64,000 nt of DNA from WRHT01 sp031550525 (GCA_031550525.1 JAVBON010000030.1:1-64000), one strand, 5' to 3'. Numbered from the stretch's first letter, positions 16,519 to 25,998 are shown. Made by a program: numbers and translations. The notes: generated from the sequence alone by a model not told the origin.

Positions 16519-17538
16519 CTAATCACTTTTTTGGGCAGCGGCAAGATACGCCGTGCGCAAATCAGGCAGTTCCGGCAGGTTTTCGGCCAGCAGCAGGTAA
16601 ATAAGGCGCAAATATTGTTTGTGTATGTCAGGGGCTTCGCGCAGACGGCGCTTAATTAGGCGTTGGTCTGTTCCATCCGCGCGCCACTTGACAATAATAT
16701 CAAGCAGTTCGGCGGCACGGTGTGTGCCAAGGTGATTGGCGGTTACCTTGCGGAAACCGCTACGCGCGACCCTGAGGCGCAGGTCTTCATCCTGCAACAG
16801 GGTTTGGGCCGATGCCGCCAAACCTGCGAGATCGTCCTGATTGTATAGAAATAAATCTGCGCCGTTATTGAAGAGCGCTTCCAGCCCGTGCCCGATACGG
16901 GGGGTGAGCAGGCAGGCGCCGCTGCCCAGCGCCTCGAACACGCGAAAATTCAAATCTCCCGCTATGCTGTGGTTAAGCACCAGTTTGGCCTTTGGATAGA
17001 GCGCGTTAAAGTTGCCGGAAGTGTAGTGAAATGAAGGCAACAAGGTTTGCAGATCACGCATGAATTTAACCCGCTCAGGGTTTATGCGCTCGTTTACAGT
17101 GCCCACAAACAGCAAGTCCCATTCCTTTTTGGCGGCCAAGGGGCTATCGGGGCTTACCGGCTCGGTAAGGCAGCAGGGAGGCATCCAGCGCACTTGTTCC
17201 GGCAACAGGCGCTGGTCCGAAAAGGAATTCAGATGGTCTTTAAGGCTTACCAGGCAAAGATCAAAGGCTTGGGCGTAATATGGGTACCAGGAGTGAATGT
17301 GCGAATCTACCACATACAGCACGGTAAGGCAGGGAAAGCGCTCTATCCCCAGCACAGGTGGCGGCAGGCTTTTGTCGCCCACAACCAAAATATCGGATGG
17401 GGCTATGGGGTGTTTTGCGTTAAGCGCGCGCCAGTCAAGATATTCGCCCGGCGCAAAATCGACAAAACGCACCGAGAAATTTTCATGTTCGATGAAAGGA
17501 GCGAAAAAGCGGTTTCCTACCCAAATTATGTTTGTCAT
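16519..17538 (-). CDS. Glycosyltransferase, CgeB-like (GT-B fold)
   Basis: A 339-residue putative glycosyltransferase. The best-conserved part is LNFRVFEALGSGACLLTPRIGHG (about residues 220-243), the nucleotide-sugar-binding signature of the CgeB / Glyco_trans_1_2 group, followed by a helical C-terminus. The N-terminal half has Rossmann-like strands (IIWVGNRFFAPFI, ILVVGDKSL, LYVVDSHIHSWYP, DLLFVGTVNERINPER). Donor and acceptor cannot be deduced. No signal peptide, so it acts in the cytoplasm, plausibly on LPS, an O-antigen, or flagellin as in related Desulfovibrio loci. gmhA lies downstream on the same strand, with a family B repeat between them. Confidence 0.75.
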   Translation of the reverse strand: MTNIIWVGNRFFAPFIEHENFSVRFVDFAPGEYLDWRALNAKHPIAPSDILVVGDKSLPPPVLGIERFPCLTVLYVVDSHIHSWYPYYAQAFDLCLVSLKDHLNSFSDQRLLPEQVRWMPPCCLTEPVSPDSPLAAKKEWDLLFVGTVNERINPERVKFMRDLQTLLPSFHYTSGNFNALYPKAKLVLNHSIAGDLNFRVFEALGSGACLLTPRIGHGLEALFNNGADLFLYNQDDLAGLAASAQTLLQDEDLRLRVARSGFRKVTANHLGTHRAAELLDIIVKWRADGTDQRLIKRRLREAPDIHKQYLRLIYLLLAENLPELPDLRTAYLAAAQKSD

Positions 17539-17674
17539 AAATACTAACGCGATATCAAATGTAAGTAGTTGATATTTTTTGCATGCATTGACGTAATACG
17601 TTTTTTATAATAGATATTGTTGTCTATGTGCCGAATGGGCGGATTTTTTAATAACACAATTACTCAGTTATTTT

Positions 17675-20056
17675 ATGTCCAAACTACGCATATTGCCATA
17701 TATTTTCCTTTTTCTGGCAGCAACCTTGTTGCTGTCTGCCGACTATATCTTTATCACCAATTATATTCACAAGGCAAAGCAAGAATCTGCGCAAAAGCGC
17801 CATGAGCAAATTGCAGCGGAAATGGCGCGGCTGGATGTCGATATGCGCGAGGCTGGCATGGAAAACGCCGTGTTAAGCCCGCGCCTTAAAATGCTTTGCG
17901 ATTCCGCAAAGGTGGATTACCTGCTGCTGTTGTCTGATGACAACAGCACAATGGCTTCTTGCGCAAACAACATTCCGGAGCAAGAGCTTGCGCGCCTGCC
18001 CGAGGCCTACGCCGCTGGCGGATACTCCTGGCCAGGCGCTACCGACGTCATACACGTTATGCTTGCAAACACGTTGTACCACAGCCGTAGCGCCATATTG
18101 GCGCATATGGGCGGAGCGCATATTGTGTATGGCACGTCTGCCGCAGGTGGGGATGACGTCGCGCGGCACATCCGCAACATCAATTTTTATCTTATGGCCT
18201 TGGCGCTGTCATGCCTTGCCGTTGCCTCACTGTTCATATATTGGAGGTCCGGCGCAAAGCCGGAGGAAGCCGCGAAAGTGCGTGCCATTGAGCTTGATGA
18301 TCTTAAGGAGCGGCTGCGGCAGGAAAGCGCCGGGCGGCATCTGGCGGAGCAAGCCTTGGCCGGGGCTGAGGCGCGTTACCAAGAAATGGTAAACAACTCC
18401 ACCGAGGGCATTGTGCAAATTGCGCCAGATGGACGCATTATTTCAGCCAATGCCGCCATGGCCCGCATTTTGGGCTATGACTCGGCGGACGCCCTGCTTG
18501 AAGCCTACAAGCAGCCGGGCGGGCATATAAGTTACACAGTCGAGATGCATCAGGCCATTTCCGAGCTTTTGGAAGTGCGCGGCTGGGTGAAAAAAATGGA
18601 GTTTCAGGCGGCCATGCGCGACGGCACCTTGGTGTGGGTGTCCGTCAATGCCAGGCGCGTGTGGGGTCTTAATGGCGAAACTCTGTATTATGAAGCGTTT
18701 ATAGAAGACATTGCCAGCCGCAAACAGACTGAAGAAAAGCTGGTGCATCAGGCCTTTCACGATCCTCTTACCGGCCTGCCCAACCGCGCGCTGTTTATGG
18801 ATAGATTGCGCATGGCCATACGCCGTGCCAAACGTCATAATGAATATATATTTGCCGTGCTGCACCTTGATTTGGACAATTTTAAAAGCATTAACGATAC
18901 CTTTGGGCACAGGGCGGGTGATAAAATACTCAACCGTGTTACGGAAAGGCTTTTGCAATGCGTGCGCGATGCCGACACCGTGGCCCGTTTTAGCGGCGAC
19001 GAGTTTGCCCTGCTCATTGCCGATTTGGAGCGTCCGGCCCAGGCTGTGCATATTGCCAAGCGCATAAGCAAGGCTTTGAGCGACGTGATTGTTTTTAATG
19101 GTCAGGATATAAGAATAAGTGCCAGCATGGGCATATTTTTAAACAGCGCTGGCTGCGGATCGCCGGAAGAGGTGCTGCGCGACGCCGATACCGCCATGTA
19201 CCGTGCCAAACGCCATGGTCGCGGCCGCTTTGCGGTATTCAACAAGCGCATGCGTGAAGAAACCATGTCCGCGCTGGTAATAGAAAGCGATTTGCGCGGC
19301 GCCGTGGAGCGTAAGGAAATAGAGGTTCATTACCAACCCTTGGTTCAAACGGCCGACGGCAAGGTATACGGTTTTGAGGCGCTTATGCGCTGGCGGCGTA
19401 ACGGCGAGATGGTAGGCCCCCTTACTTTTATACCCATTGCCGAGGAAACGGGCCTTATAAACGAACTTGGCCTTGAATTGCTTAAAATGGCGAGTCTGCA
19501 GATTATTGAGTGGAACAAAGCGCTGGGGCATGACAATTTTAACGTGCATGTGAATATATCCGGCAAGCAGCTTATGGCCAGGCGTTTTTGGCGCGATGCG
19601 CTGGCAATACTTGAAAAAAGCGGAGTTAACCCGCGCCAGCTTGTTTTTGAAATTACCGAAAGCGTATTTTTGGACTACGGCAGTCAGGTTATAAGCGCCA
19701 TGGGCAAACTGCGTGAAGCTGGAATACGTTTTTGCCTGGACGATTTCGGCACAGGTTTTTCATCTTTCAGTTATCTGCGCCTTATGCCGCTGGATAGCCT
19801 GAAGGTAGACCGCAGTTTTATAATGGATTTGCCGGCAGACAGCCCGGCGGAGTCCATTGTGCGCAACCTCGTGTCATTAGGCAAGGACCTTGGCCTGGAT
19901 GTGATTGCCGAAGGCATAGAGCAGTGCGGGCAGGCGGATCTTTTGCGCTCCATAGGGTGCATGTATGCGCAGGGCTATTACTTCTCCCGTCCGCTCATCC
20001 CGTCTGACGCTCTGGATTACCTGCTGCGGCATGATCACGGCAACGCGCCGCTTTAA
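17675..20056 (+). CDS. Membrane PAS-GGDEF-EAL c-di-GMP signalling protein
   Basis: A 793-residue inner-membrane protein predicted to make and/or degrade c-di-GMP. Two hydrophobic segments (about residues 7-27 and 172-191) bracket a periplasmic sensor domain of about 145 residues; then come a helix, a PAS domain (about 235-355, MVNNSTEGIVQIAPDGRII) and GGDEF (about 358-520). The active-site motif is SGDEF in VARFSGDEFALLI, a permitted variant, and RDAD five residues before it is a complete RxxD inhibitory site. The EAL domain (about 530-780) keeps all key residues I can find: GFEALMRW, VNISGKQL, FEITESVFLD, LDDFGTGFSSFSYL and VIAEGIEQ. Both activities look possible. Single gene. Confidence 0.92.
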   Translation: MSKLRILPYIFLFLAATLLLSADYIFITNYIHKAKQESAQKRHEQIAAEMARLDVDMREAGMENAVLSPRLKMLCDSAKVDYLLLLSDDNSTMASCANNIPEQELARLPEAYAAGGYSWPGATDVIHVMLANTLYHSRSAILAHMGGAHIVYGTSAAGGDDVARHIRNINFYLMALALSCLAVASLFIYWRSGAKPEEAAKVRAIELDDLKERLRQESAGRHLAEQALAGAEARYQEMVNNSTEGIVQIAPDGRIISANAAMARILGYDSADALLEAYKQPGGHISYTVEMHQAISELLEVRGWVKKMEFQAAMRDGTLVWVSVNARRVWGLNGETLYYEAFIEDIASRKQTEEKLVHQAFHDPLTGLPNRALFMDRLRMAIRRAKRHNEYIFAVLHLDLDNFKSINDTFGHRAGDKILNRVTERLLQCVRDADTVARFSGDEFALLIADLERPAQAVHIAKRISKALSDVIVFNGQDIRISASMGIFLNSAGCGSPEEVLRDADTAMYRAKRHGRGRFAVFNKRMREETMSALVIESDLRGAVERKEIEVHYQPLVQTADGKVYGFEALMRWRRNGEMVGPLTFIPIAEETGLINELGLELLKMASLQIIEWNKALGHDNFNVHVNISGKQLMARRFWRDALAILEKSGVNPRQLVFEITESVFLDYGSQVISAMGKLREAGIRFCLDDFGTGFSSFSYLRLMPLDSLKVDRSFIMDLPADSPAESIVRNLVSLGKDLGLDVIAEGIEQCGQADLLRSIGCMYAQGYYFSRPLIPSDALDYLLRHDHGNAPL

Positions 20057-20143
20057 TTCTGAAATGCCTTTAAGGCGCGGCTTCCCCACTTCCATAAAAA
20101 GCCAACTGTTGGTATATACTTTGGTGTCAACCAAGGGGGAGAT

Positions 20144-21043
20144 ATGCGTTATCCGGTAATGCGCGTGGCGGCCGTGCATGATTTATCCGGCTTTGGCCGG
20201 GCCTCGCTTACCGTTGCCATTCCGGTGCTTTCCGGTATGGGCATACAGGTATGCCCACTGCCCACGGCGGTATTGTCCACTCAAACCGGCGGCTTTGACG
20301 ACTTTTGCTTTGTGGATTTAAGCGCGCCCATGCGCGATTTTCTGGCCCACTGGCAAAAATTGGGCCTGCGTTTCGACGCCGTTTACAGCGGTTTTTTGGG
20401 CTCGCCGGGGCAGGCCAAAACCGTGGCTGAGTGTATAGACACCTGCCTGCTTGAAGGCGGGCTGGCGGTGGTGGACCCCGTGCTTGGCGACAACGGCAAG
20501 CTGGACCCCACCATGAGCATGGAAATGGTGGAAAGCTTGCGCTGGCTGGCGCGCAAGGCCAACTGTATAACGCCCAACCTTACGGAAGCCGCCTTGCTGC
20601 TGGGCGAGCCAATGCCCGATGCTGCCGTGGACCAACGCAGCGCGTATATGGATGAGCTGGAGATTAAAGATTGGCTTGTAAGGCTTGCGGAGATGGGCCC
20701 GGAATATGCCGTTATAACCAGCGTGCCTTTGGCGCGTAAAATCAAGGGCGGTAGCGCGGCCGTGGCTTACAACCGTAACGAGGGCCGTTTCTGGAAGGTG
20801 GACTGTGAGTATATTCCCGCCTTTTACCCCGGCACGGGCGATACCTTTACCAGCGTGCTCACCGGCTGCCTTTTGCAGGGCGAAAGCCTGCCCATGGCCA
20901 TGGATAGGGCGGTGCAGTTTGTAACCCTTGGCATAAGGGCGACTTTTGGGTATGACCTGCCCACGCGCGATGGCATTATTTTGGAAAAAGCCCTTGGCTC
21001 TTTGCATGCGCCCCTCGTGGTAAGCACTTATGAAATTTTGTAA
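20144..21043 (+). CDS. Pyridoxal/pyridoxamine kinase
   Basis: ATP-dependent kinase of the PfkB-related PdxK/PdxY family, salvaging vitamin B6 to the 5'-phosphate. Family marks: AVHDLSGFGRASLTVAIPVL and PLPTAVLSTQTGGF at the N-terminus, VVDPVLGDNGKL, CITPNLTEAALLLG and the anionic-hole/catalytic segment FYPGTGDTFTSVLTG, whose aspartate is the presumed base. Length 299 residues. A strong ribosome site (AAGGGGGAG) sits just before ATG 20144. Symbol left empty because PdxY and PdxK cannot be separated by eye. Confidence 0.88.
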   Translation: MRYPVMRVAAVHDLSGFGRASLTVAIPVLSGMGIQVCPLPTAVLSTQTGGFDDFCFVDLSAPMRDFLAHWQKLGLRFDAVYSGFLGSPGQAKTVAECIDTCLLEGGLAVVDPVLGDNGKLDPTMSMEMVESLRWLARKANCITPNLTEAALLLGEPMPDAAVDQRSAYMDELEIKDWLVRLAEMGPEYAVITSVPLARKIKGGSAAVAYNRNEGRFWKVDCEYIPAFYPGTGDTFTSVLTGCLLQGESLPMAMDRAVQFVTLGIRATFGYDLPTRDGIILEKALGSLHAPLVVSTYEIL

Positions 21044-21044
21044 T

Positions 21045-21161
21045 TAGAGCATGTTAACTTCAAAAAAGTTTAAATGGCGCTTTAATTTTTATGTCTTTTG
21101 GTGAACACTTATTTTAATATTTCAAAAAGCGTATGTAACTTTTCAAAGTTAAAATGCTCTA
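21045..21161. repeat. 117-bp element with terminal inverted repeat
   Basis: Ends TAGAGCATGTTAACT (21045-21059) and AGTTAAAATGCTCTA (21147-21161) are inverted repeats with 14 of 15 pairs. The AT-rich interior holds shorter complementary tracts. It fills nearly the whole pyridoxal kinase-murI gap and could act as a terminator/spacer or be a small miniature element. Confidence 0.65.
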
Positions 21162-21173
21162 GCGGATATATAA

Positions 21174-22001
21174 ATGAAAACTGATTTGCCTGTGGGCGTG
21201 TTTGATTCCGGCGTTGGCGGCCTTACAGTGCTGCGCGCCATACAGCAGCGCCTGCCGCATGAAGATATGCTCTACCTTGGCGACACCGCCAGGCTCCCAT
21301 ACGGCACCAAAAGCTCGCAAACTGTAAGCCGCTATGCGGCTCAGGCCGCAGCCAAACTGGTGGAGCGCCGCATAAAGCTGCTGGTTGTGGCCTGTAACAC
21401 GGCCAGCGCTGCCGCGCTGGATACGCTTAAAGCCCTTTGGCCTGATTTGCCGGTTATAGGCGTGGTGGAGCCAGGCGCGCAGGCTGCCTGCGCTGCCACC
21501 AAAAATGGCGCAATTGCAGTTATAGCCACGGAATCGACCATAAAAAACCAGGCCTACCATAAGGCAATACAGCGCATCAGCCCGCAGGCCAAGGTCAGCT
21601 CCCAGGCCTGCTCGTTATTCGTTTCTCTGGCTGAGGAAGGCTGGCTGGACGGGCCTATTGTGGAATCGGTAGCTGAACGTTACCTGACCCCTTTGTTCCG
21701 GAACAGTGCTGCCGGAGGCGCAGGCCCAGATTGTCTGGTGCTGGGATGCACACATTTTCCGGCGCTGGCCGGCGCCATTGCAAAGGTTGTCGGCAAAGGC
21801 GTGCGCATAGTAGATTCCGCCGCAACCACCGCCAGGGCGGTGGAAGATGAGCTTGCGGCCATGGGCGGTCTCAACCCGCAAAGCGGCGCTGGCCACCTTG
21901 CCTTTATGACCACGGACGATACGGCGCGTTTTGCCCGTACCGGCGGTATTTTTCTGGGCCGCGAGGTTAAGGCGGAAGATGTTGAGCTGATCAACCTGTA
22001 G
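21174..22001 (+). CDS. murI: Glutamate racemase
   Basis: Interconverts L- and D-glutamate, supplying D-glutamate to peptidoglycan. Both catalytic cysteines are visible in their signatures: LLVVACNTASAAAL (first half) and CLVLGCTHFPALAG (second half). PVGVFDSGVGGLTVLRAI and YLGDTARLPYGTKSSQTV form the substrate-binding loops. At 275 residues it has normal length. The ATG follows a 117-bp inverted-repeat element; no strong Shine-Dalgarno is apparent (AGCGGATATATAA). Confidence 0.95.
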   Translation: MKTDLPVGVFDSGVGGLTVLRAIQQRLPHEDMLYLGDTARLPYGTKSSQTVSRYAAQAAAKLVERRIKLLVVACNTASAAALDTLKALWPDLPVIGVVEPGAQAACAATKNGAIAVIATESTIKNQAYHKAIQRISPQAKVSSQACSLFVSLAEEGWLDGPIVESVAERYLTPLFRNSAAGGAGPDCLVLGCTHFPALAGAIAKVVGKGVRIVDSAATTARAVEDELAAMGGLNPQSGAGHLAFMTTDDTARFARTGGIFLGREVKAEDVELINL

Positions 22002-22135
22002 AGGCGCCCGGTTTGTGGCCTGCTGCCCTTTTGGCCGTCGCGCCGCGTTTGGTATTTTAGCGAAGTGTTTGCAACAAAATTTATGATAAGTTATCGTAAA
22101 TTTTCTTTTCATGGTAAACAGTATAAAACTAACGG

Positions 22136-23890
22136 ATGAACCGTATGCCCAGCAATTTTAAACCCAGAGACGCAAAAGAAGACGGGCGCAGGCCGAAGCA
22201 GAGCCTGTCCGAAGAAATAATCAAACTGGATGAAGAGGTCATTCGTTTGCTCGCACGCCGTTCCGTGCTCATGCAAAAATTGCGCAAGGGCAAGGCGCAT
22301 GCCGCCACCCCGGCCATAATCAGGTCGGAAAAAGAAATTCGCGGCGCATGGGAGGCGCGAGCCAGTAAAATAAGCCGCAACCCGCGTTTGATCCGGCAAC
22401 TGTTCGGGTTGATTCAAGATTTGGATATTCAAGCCCAAAACACCGAACAAGCCTATACTCCATTCAATCTGGCCCCCGCCCGTCAGCCGGTTGATGTAAA
22501 CCTGCCCGGTCCGGCTTCTTCCGCCTATGCAAGGCTATGGGTGGCTTTGGCCGCCGCTGCCGGAAAAAAACTCGTCTTGCCGCAGGTGCCGCGCTCCGCC
22601 GCGCTTAACGATTGCGTAAAAGCCTTCGCGCAATGCGGGGTGCCGCACGAATGGAAGCCCAGCGAGACTGGCCCGGCCATATTGGAGCTGGTCGGCGGCA
22701 ACTTGCCTGATTACCACAATAAAACTATTTTTGTGGGTGACGACGTACTTACTTTCTACCTTATGGCGTTTCTTGGCGCGGCCAAGCCTGGTAAAATGCG
22801 TTTTACCGGCGATGTTGGCATGAAAAGCGCCGATCTGGGCGCTCTTGCGCAATTCATGCCCAGCCTTGGGGCGCGTCTGGCATTGGTGGTGCCGGGGTCC
22901 AAGGGCTTGCCCGCAACTCTGGAGTGTTCCGGGCAATTGCCGCCCCAACTGGAAATTCCGGCCGGGCTGCCCGAACCGGCGGTTATAGCGCTGCTTGTAG
23001 CCGCTCTGACGTGGAATGTGAAAATTAGCATCAGCCTGCCCAACTGGCCGCAGACCGAGTTAAAAAAGCTTACCTTTCTACTGCGGCCCTTGTTTCAGGC
23101 TCTATCCAGCCAAGTGCAGATTTTGGGCGATACTGTGGAATATGCCGGTTTCAACGTGGTGGATCTGGATTTACCCGCAGTGGCGGATTGTATGCTTGAT
23201 TCCGTATTGTGCGCTCCAATGTTGAGCCTGCCTCTTTTTGCCGGAGGTTCTGTAAAACTTACCGGTAAGCTTACAAATATGGCGGGCTTTGATGATCTGC
23301 TTGATCTGCTCAAGGCCTTTTCTTTGGAAGTAAAGGCCGATAATCGTGGTGTATCTTGCCTTGCCGGGCCGAATACGCATTGGCCCAAAGCCCTTGAGCG
23401 GGCGGAACTTGCCCCTGCGCTACACCCGCTTTTCTGGCTTTTCAACGCGCGCATCGCGCATAAAACCAAGGCTCCGGTACTGATAACGGTGTACCCTGCC
23501 GGGGCGGATCTGGATTTGGGCACGGAGTTTCTGGCCCAGGCCGGGTTTAACCTTGCGCCGCAAGAGCGTGGCCTCAGCCTTAGCCTTATGGATGCCGAAG
23601 AATTCAAGAATACCGCCTCCAAAAATTACGGCTGGTCCAGCCCGGATGCAAACTGGGGCATGGCTCTCTCACTGGCGGCTTTTATGCGGGCCAATTTGAA
23701 GCTGAGCAACCCTGATTGTGTTTCTTCAGTTTTGCCTGGGTATTGGATGTTTTATAACGGCCTGCCCAGCCCCAAGCTTAGAACAGCAAGCAGTGCTGCT
23801 GAATCTGAAAAGCCCAAGCGCCGCCGTATTATGACCAATCTGGTAATTGAGCCGGAATTGCCGCCGGACCCTGCCAGCGAAGGGGAATAA
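22136..23890 (+). CDS. Chorismate mutase (AroQ-like) fused to degenerate EPSP-synthase-like domain
   Basis: A 584-residue protein with two recognisable parts. Residues about 24-98 look like an AroQ-type chorismate mutase helix bundle (KLDEEVIRLLARRSVLMQKL, then RSEKEI and IRQLFGLIQDLDIQ). Residues about 120-550 have the length and repeat layout of EPSP synthase (AroA): LPGPASSAYARLWVALAAAA lies where the enzyme has its PGSKS-x3-R substrate loop, and FTGDVGMKSADLGALAQFMP where it has the GDxxLRxRP block. The catalytic lysine of GSKS and the usual SSQ segment are not present, so the second domain may be a pseudoenzyme or a strongly diverged synthase. The tail (about 555-584) is charged and disordered. 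A coiled-coil gene starts 4 bp downstream. ATG 22136 or 22145; neither has a strong ribosome site. Confidence 0.65.
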   Translation: MNRMPSNFKPRDAKEDGRRPKQSLSEEIIKLDEEVIRLLARRSVLMQKLRKGKAHAATPAIIRSEKEIRGAWEARASKISRNPRLIRQLFGLIQDLDIQAQNTEQAYTPFNLAPARQPVDVNLPGPASSAYARLWVALAAAAGKKLVLPQVPRSAALNDCVKAFAQCGVPHEWKPSETGPAILELVGGNLPDYHNKTIFVGDDVLTFYLMAFLGAAKPGKMRFTGDVGMKSADLGALAQFMPSLGARLALVVPGSKGLPATLECSGQLPPQLEIPAGLPEPAVIALLVAALTWNVKISISLPNWPQTELKKLTFLLRPLFQALSSQVQILGDTVEYAGFNVVDLDLPAVADCMLDSVLCAPMLSLPLFAGGSVKLTGKLTNMAGFDDLLDLLKAFSLEVKADNRGVSCLAGPNTHWPKALERAELAPALHPLFWLFNARIAHKTKAPVLITVYPAGADLDLGTEFLAQAGFNLAPQERGLSLSLMDAEEFKNTASKNYGWSSPDANWGMALSLAAFMRANLKLSNPDCVSSVLPGYWMFYNGLPSPKLRTASSAAESEKPKRRRIMTNLVIEPELPPDPASEGE

Positions 23891-23893
23891 TAC

Positions 23894-24175
23894 ATGATCC
23901 GGCCCCCGCAAGCTCCTGCCAAAAGCGCTCTTTCCCAAAGTGACACCCTGCCGGATTCGCTTATGGAGTTGTCCGCATGCCTGCAGGAGCTGCAAGATGA
24001 GACAAGGCTCTGGCAAGATTATATCCGCCAGCTTTACGCCTTGGAAAATGCCGCCCAGGGCCGCTTTTATCCCGCGCAACTGCACGAGGCCAAGCAGTTC
24101 AAAATGCAGCTTGAGTATAAACAAGCCTGCTGCCGCGCCAAAATAAACCGCATTAAAATGATGGAAGAGTTTTAG
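23894..24175 (+). CDS. Small coiled-coil protein of unknown function
   Basis: A 93-residue, predominantly helical protein (SLMELSACLQELQDETRLWQ onward) rich in Leu, Gln, Glu and Lys, with two late cysteines (QACCRAK). I do not recognise a family. It starts 3 bases after the stop of the chorismate-mutase-like gene and has AGGGG eight bases before its ATG, so it is translated from the same message and may act with that protein. A family A terminator follows about 10 bp after the stop. Confidence 0.7.
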   Translation: MIRPPQAPAKSALSQSDTLPDSLMELSACLQELQDETRLWQDYIRQLYALENAAQGRFYPAQLHEAKQFKMQLEYKQACCRAKINRIKMMEEF

Positions 24176-24186
24176 TAAAGATATTT

Positions 24187-24275
24187 GATGATGCGGTTGC
24201 GCCGCGATCACGAAAATTGAGAGGAAATGGAAAGTAACCTTTTGAAAAAGTTTATTTTCCATTTCCTTTTATTGT
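24187..24275 (+). repeat. Family A hairpin terminator repeat (A6), diverged
   Basis: GATGCGGTTGCGCCGCGATC then a hairpin with arms GGAAATGGAAA / TTTCCATTTCC (24223-24266) and an inner CTTTTGAAAAAG. The purine arm differs from other copies but its partner has changed with it. The conserved downstream block is lost. Confidence 0.65.
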
Positions 24276-24283
24276 GGCATCGG

Positions 24284-24422
24284 CCCGTTGAGCAGGTAAT
24301 ACGAAGCGAAACAAAAAACCACCCGCTATGATATGCCCCCCCCATCAGATATACTTTCGTGCTACACGTTCCACCCTTGCTAATTTGGGCAACGTCCAGA
24401 TCAAGCAAATCTATCTTCATCC
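24284..24422. repeat. Possible decayed family B copy (B4)
   Basis: Scattered matches to family B: a CTACACGTTCCACCCTTG stretch, then TTTGGGCAACG and a tail CCAGATCAAGCAAATCTATC with CTTCATCCC. The rest is too diverged to align by eye. The remaining bases to 24582 are AT-rich and presumably hold the promoter of the aminotransferase gene. Confidence 0.35.
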
Positions 24423-24582
24423 CATCCGCCTTTATTACCTTTCAAGCGTATTTTGAATGACGGTAGCAAGACCGGATTTAAATTTACATATAGGCTGTAA
24501 AATGCTACAAAATCATTAATTTGGCGGATGAGGCAAGTCGTTTGTAATTTAGGTATAAACCGTATTTTAAAGGGCAGTTATC

Positions 24583-25755
24583 ATGCAGTTGGCAGAGCGA
24601 GTTGTACAGTTGAAGCCTTCGGCCACTCTGGCTGTGAATGCTCTGGCGCAGGAGCTTGCGGCGTCAGGGCGCGACATTATAAGCCTTTCTCTGGGCGAGC
24701 CGGATTTTGACACGCCAAGGGCCATAAAAGATGCGGCCATAGCGGCCATTGAAAGCGGTTTTACCAAATACACGGCTGAATCCGGCATAAGCGAGCTGCG
24801 CAAGGCCGCAGCGGAGTATTTTAACCGTAATTACGGCGCAGGGGCCGAAGCCAGCCATATACTTATAGGCAACGGCGGCAAGCAGTGCCTGTTCAACGCC
24901 ATAATGGCGCTGCTTAATCCGGGTGATGAAGCCATTATACCGGCCCCATATTGGGTAAGCTACCCGGCCATGGTGGAAATTGCCGGGGGCGTGCCTGTTT
25001 TTGCCCCTGCCGGGGCCGACAAAGGGTTTAAAGTAACGGTTGAAGCGCTGGAGCGCTGCTATACCCCTAAAACCCGCATTTGCATAATCAACTCACCCTC
25101 CAACCCCACCGGTATTCTGTATTCGGAAGAGGAGCGCGACGCCCTGGCCCAGTGGGCGGTACGGCGCAATATCATGCTGATAGCCGATGAAATTTACGAC
25201 CAGCTTGTTTACGGCGGCTTGCGGCATGCCAGCTTTTGCGGCTGGTGGAAGAAACACCCTGAAAATTTCTGCATAGTTAACGGAGTGGCCAAAAGTTTTG
25301 CCATGACCGGCTGGCGCGTGGGCTATTTGCTGGCTCACCCCGAGTTGATCAAGGCTGCCGGAAAATTGCAGGGCCAGAGCACCTCCAACGTTTGCTCCAT
25401 TTCGCAAAAGGCCGCTTTGGCCGCCCTTACGCTGGATTTGCCGGAAATGGCCCAAATGCGCGCTGCCTTTGAGCGCCGCTGCAAACTGGTGGTGGATATT
25501 CTTTCTACCTGGAAGAATGTGGAGTGCCCCACGCCCCAGGGCGCTTTTTACGCCTTCCCAGACGTGCACCGTTTGTACAACGGTAAAATAAAGGGCTCCG
25601 GCGACATGTGTTCTTACCTGCTGGAAGAGGCGGGGGTAGCCATGGTGCCGGGTGTGGCTTTTGGCGACGATAATTGCATACGCATATCTTACGCCACGGA
25701 TGATGCCACCATTGAAAAGGCTTTGGGGAAGGCTGCCAAGGCTTTATTTAAATAA
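24583..25755 (+). CDS. Class I PLP aminotransferase (aspartate aminotransferase type)
   Basis: Pyridoxal-phosphate enzyme of fold type I, most like the bacterial I-gamma aspartate aminotransferases. Features: SLGEPDFDTPRAIKDAA, YTAESGISELRKAAAEYF, NGGKQCLFNAIMALL, AIIPAPYWVSYPAMVE, INSPSNPTGILYSEEE, LIADEIYDQLVYGG (PLP aspartate and tyrosine), and NGVAKSFAMTGWRVGYL, whose lysine forms the Schiff base with PLP. Residue R at the C-terminus in NCIRISYATDD binds the substrate carboxylate. Length 390, normal. Likely substrates are aspartate/2-oxoglutarate, but prephenate or alanine specificity cannot be excluded. It appears to stand alone. Confidence 0.9.
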   Translation: MQLAERVVQLKPSATLAVNALAQELAASGRDIISLSLGEPDFDTPRAIKDAAIAAIESGFTKYTAESGISELRKAAAEYFNRNYGAGAEASHILIGNGGKQCLFNAIMALLNPGDEAIIPAPYWVSYPAMVEIAGGVPVFAPAGADKGFKVTVEALERCYTPKTRICIINSPSNPTGILYSEEERDALAQWAVRRNIMLIADEIYDQLVYGGLRHASFCGWWKKHPENFCIVNGVAKSFAMTGWRVGYLLAHPELIKAAGKLQGQSTSNVCSISQKAALAALTLDLPEMAQMRAAFERRCKLVVDILSTWKNVECPTPQGAFYAFPDVHRLYNGKIKGSGDMCSYLLEEAGVAMVPGVAFGDDNCIRISYATDDATIEKALGKAAKALFK

Positions 25756-25998
25756 TTGATTCGGTAAGATATTTGCTTTTTAAATAAGCAACCGGTAGCT
25801 TTTTGATTTTACAGATGTGGTGGGCAGGCCAGTGGGCGTGCAGTTGGCGCAACTGCCGCAACCACAGCGACTGGGCGGGCGTAAGAGTTATAGCCGGGGC
25901 ACAGTCGCTCCGCCAGGCGATAAGCTGCTTAGGCAAACTTTTCTGGCCTGAGGCTTTGGCGGGCATCACATCCAAGCTTGTGCAGGGAGGAATTGCAT

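Noticed and set aside
25748..25975. 75-codon minus-strand frame between the aminotransferase and pgi
   Set aside because: TTG start without a ribosome site, Gln/His/Leu-rich composition and no recognised motif. A weak possibility only; nothing else is seen in this gap.
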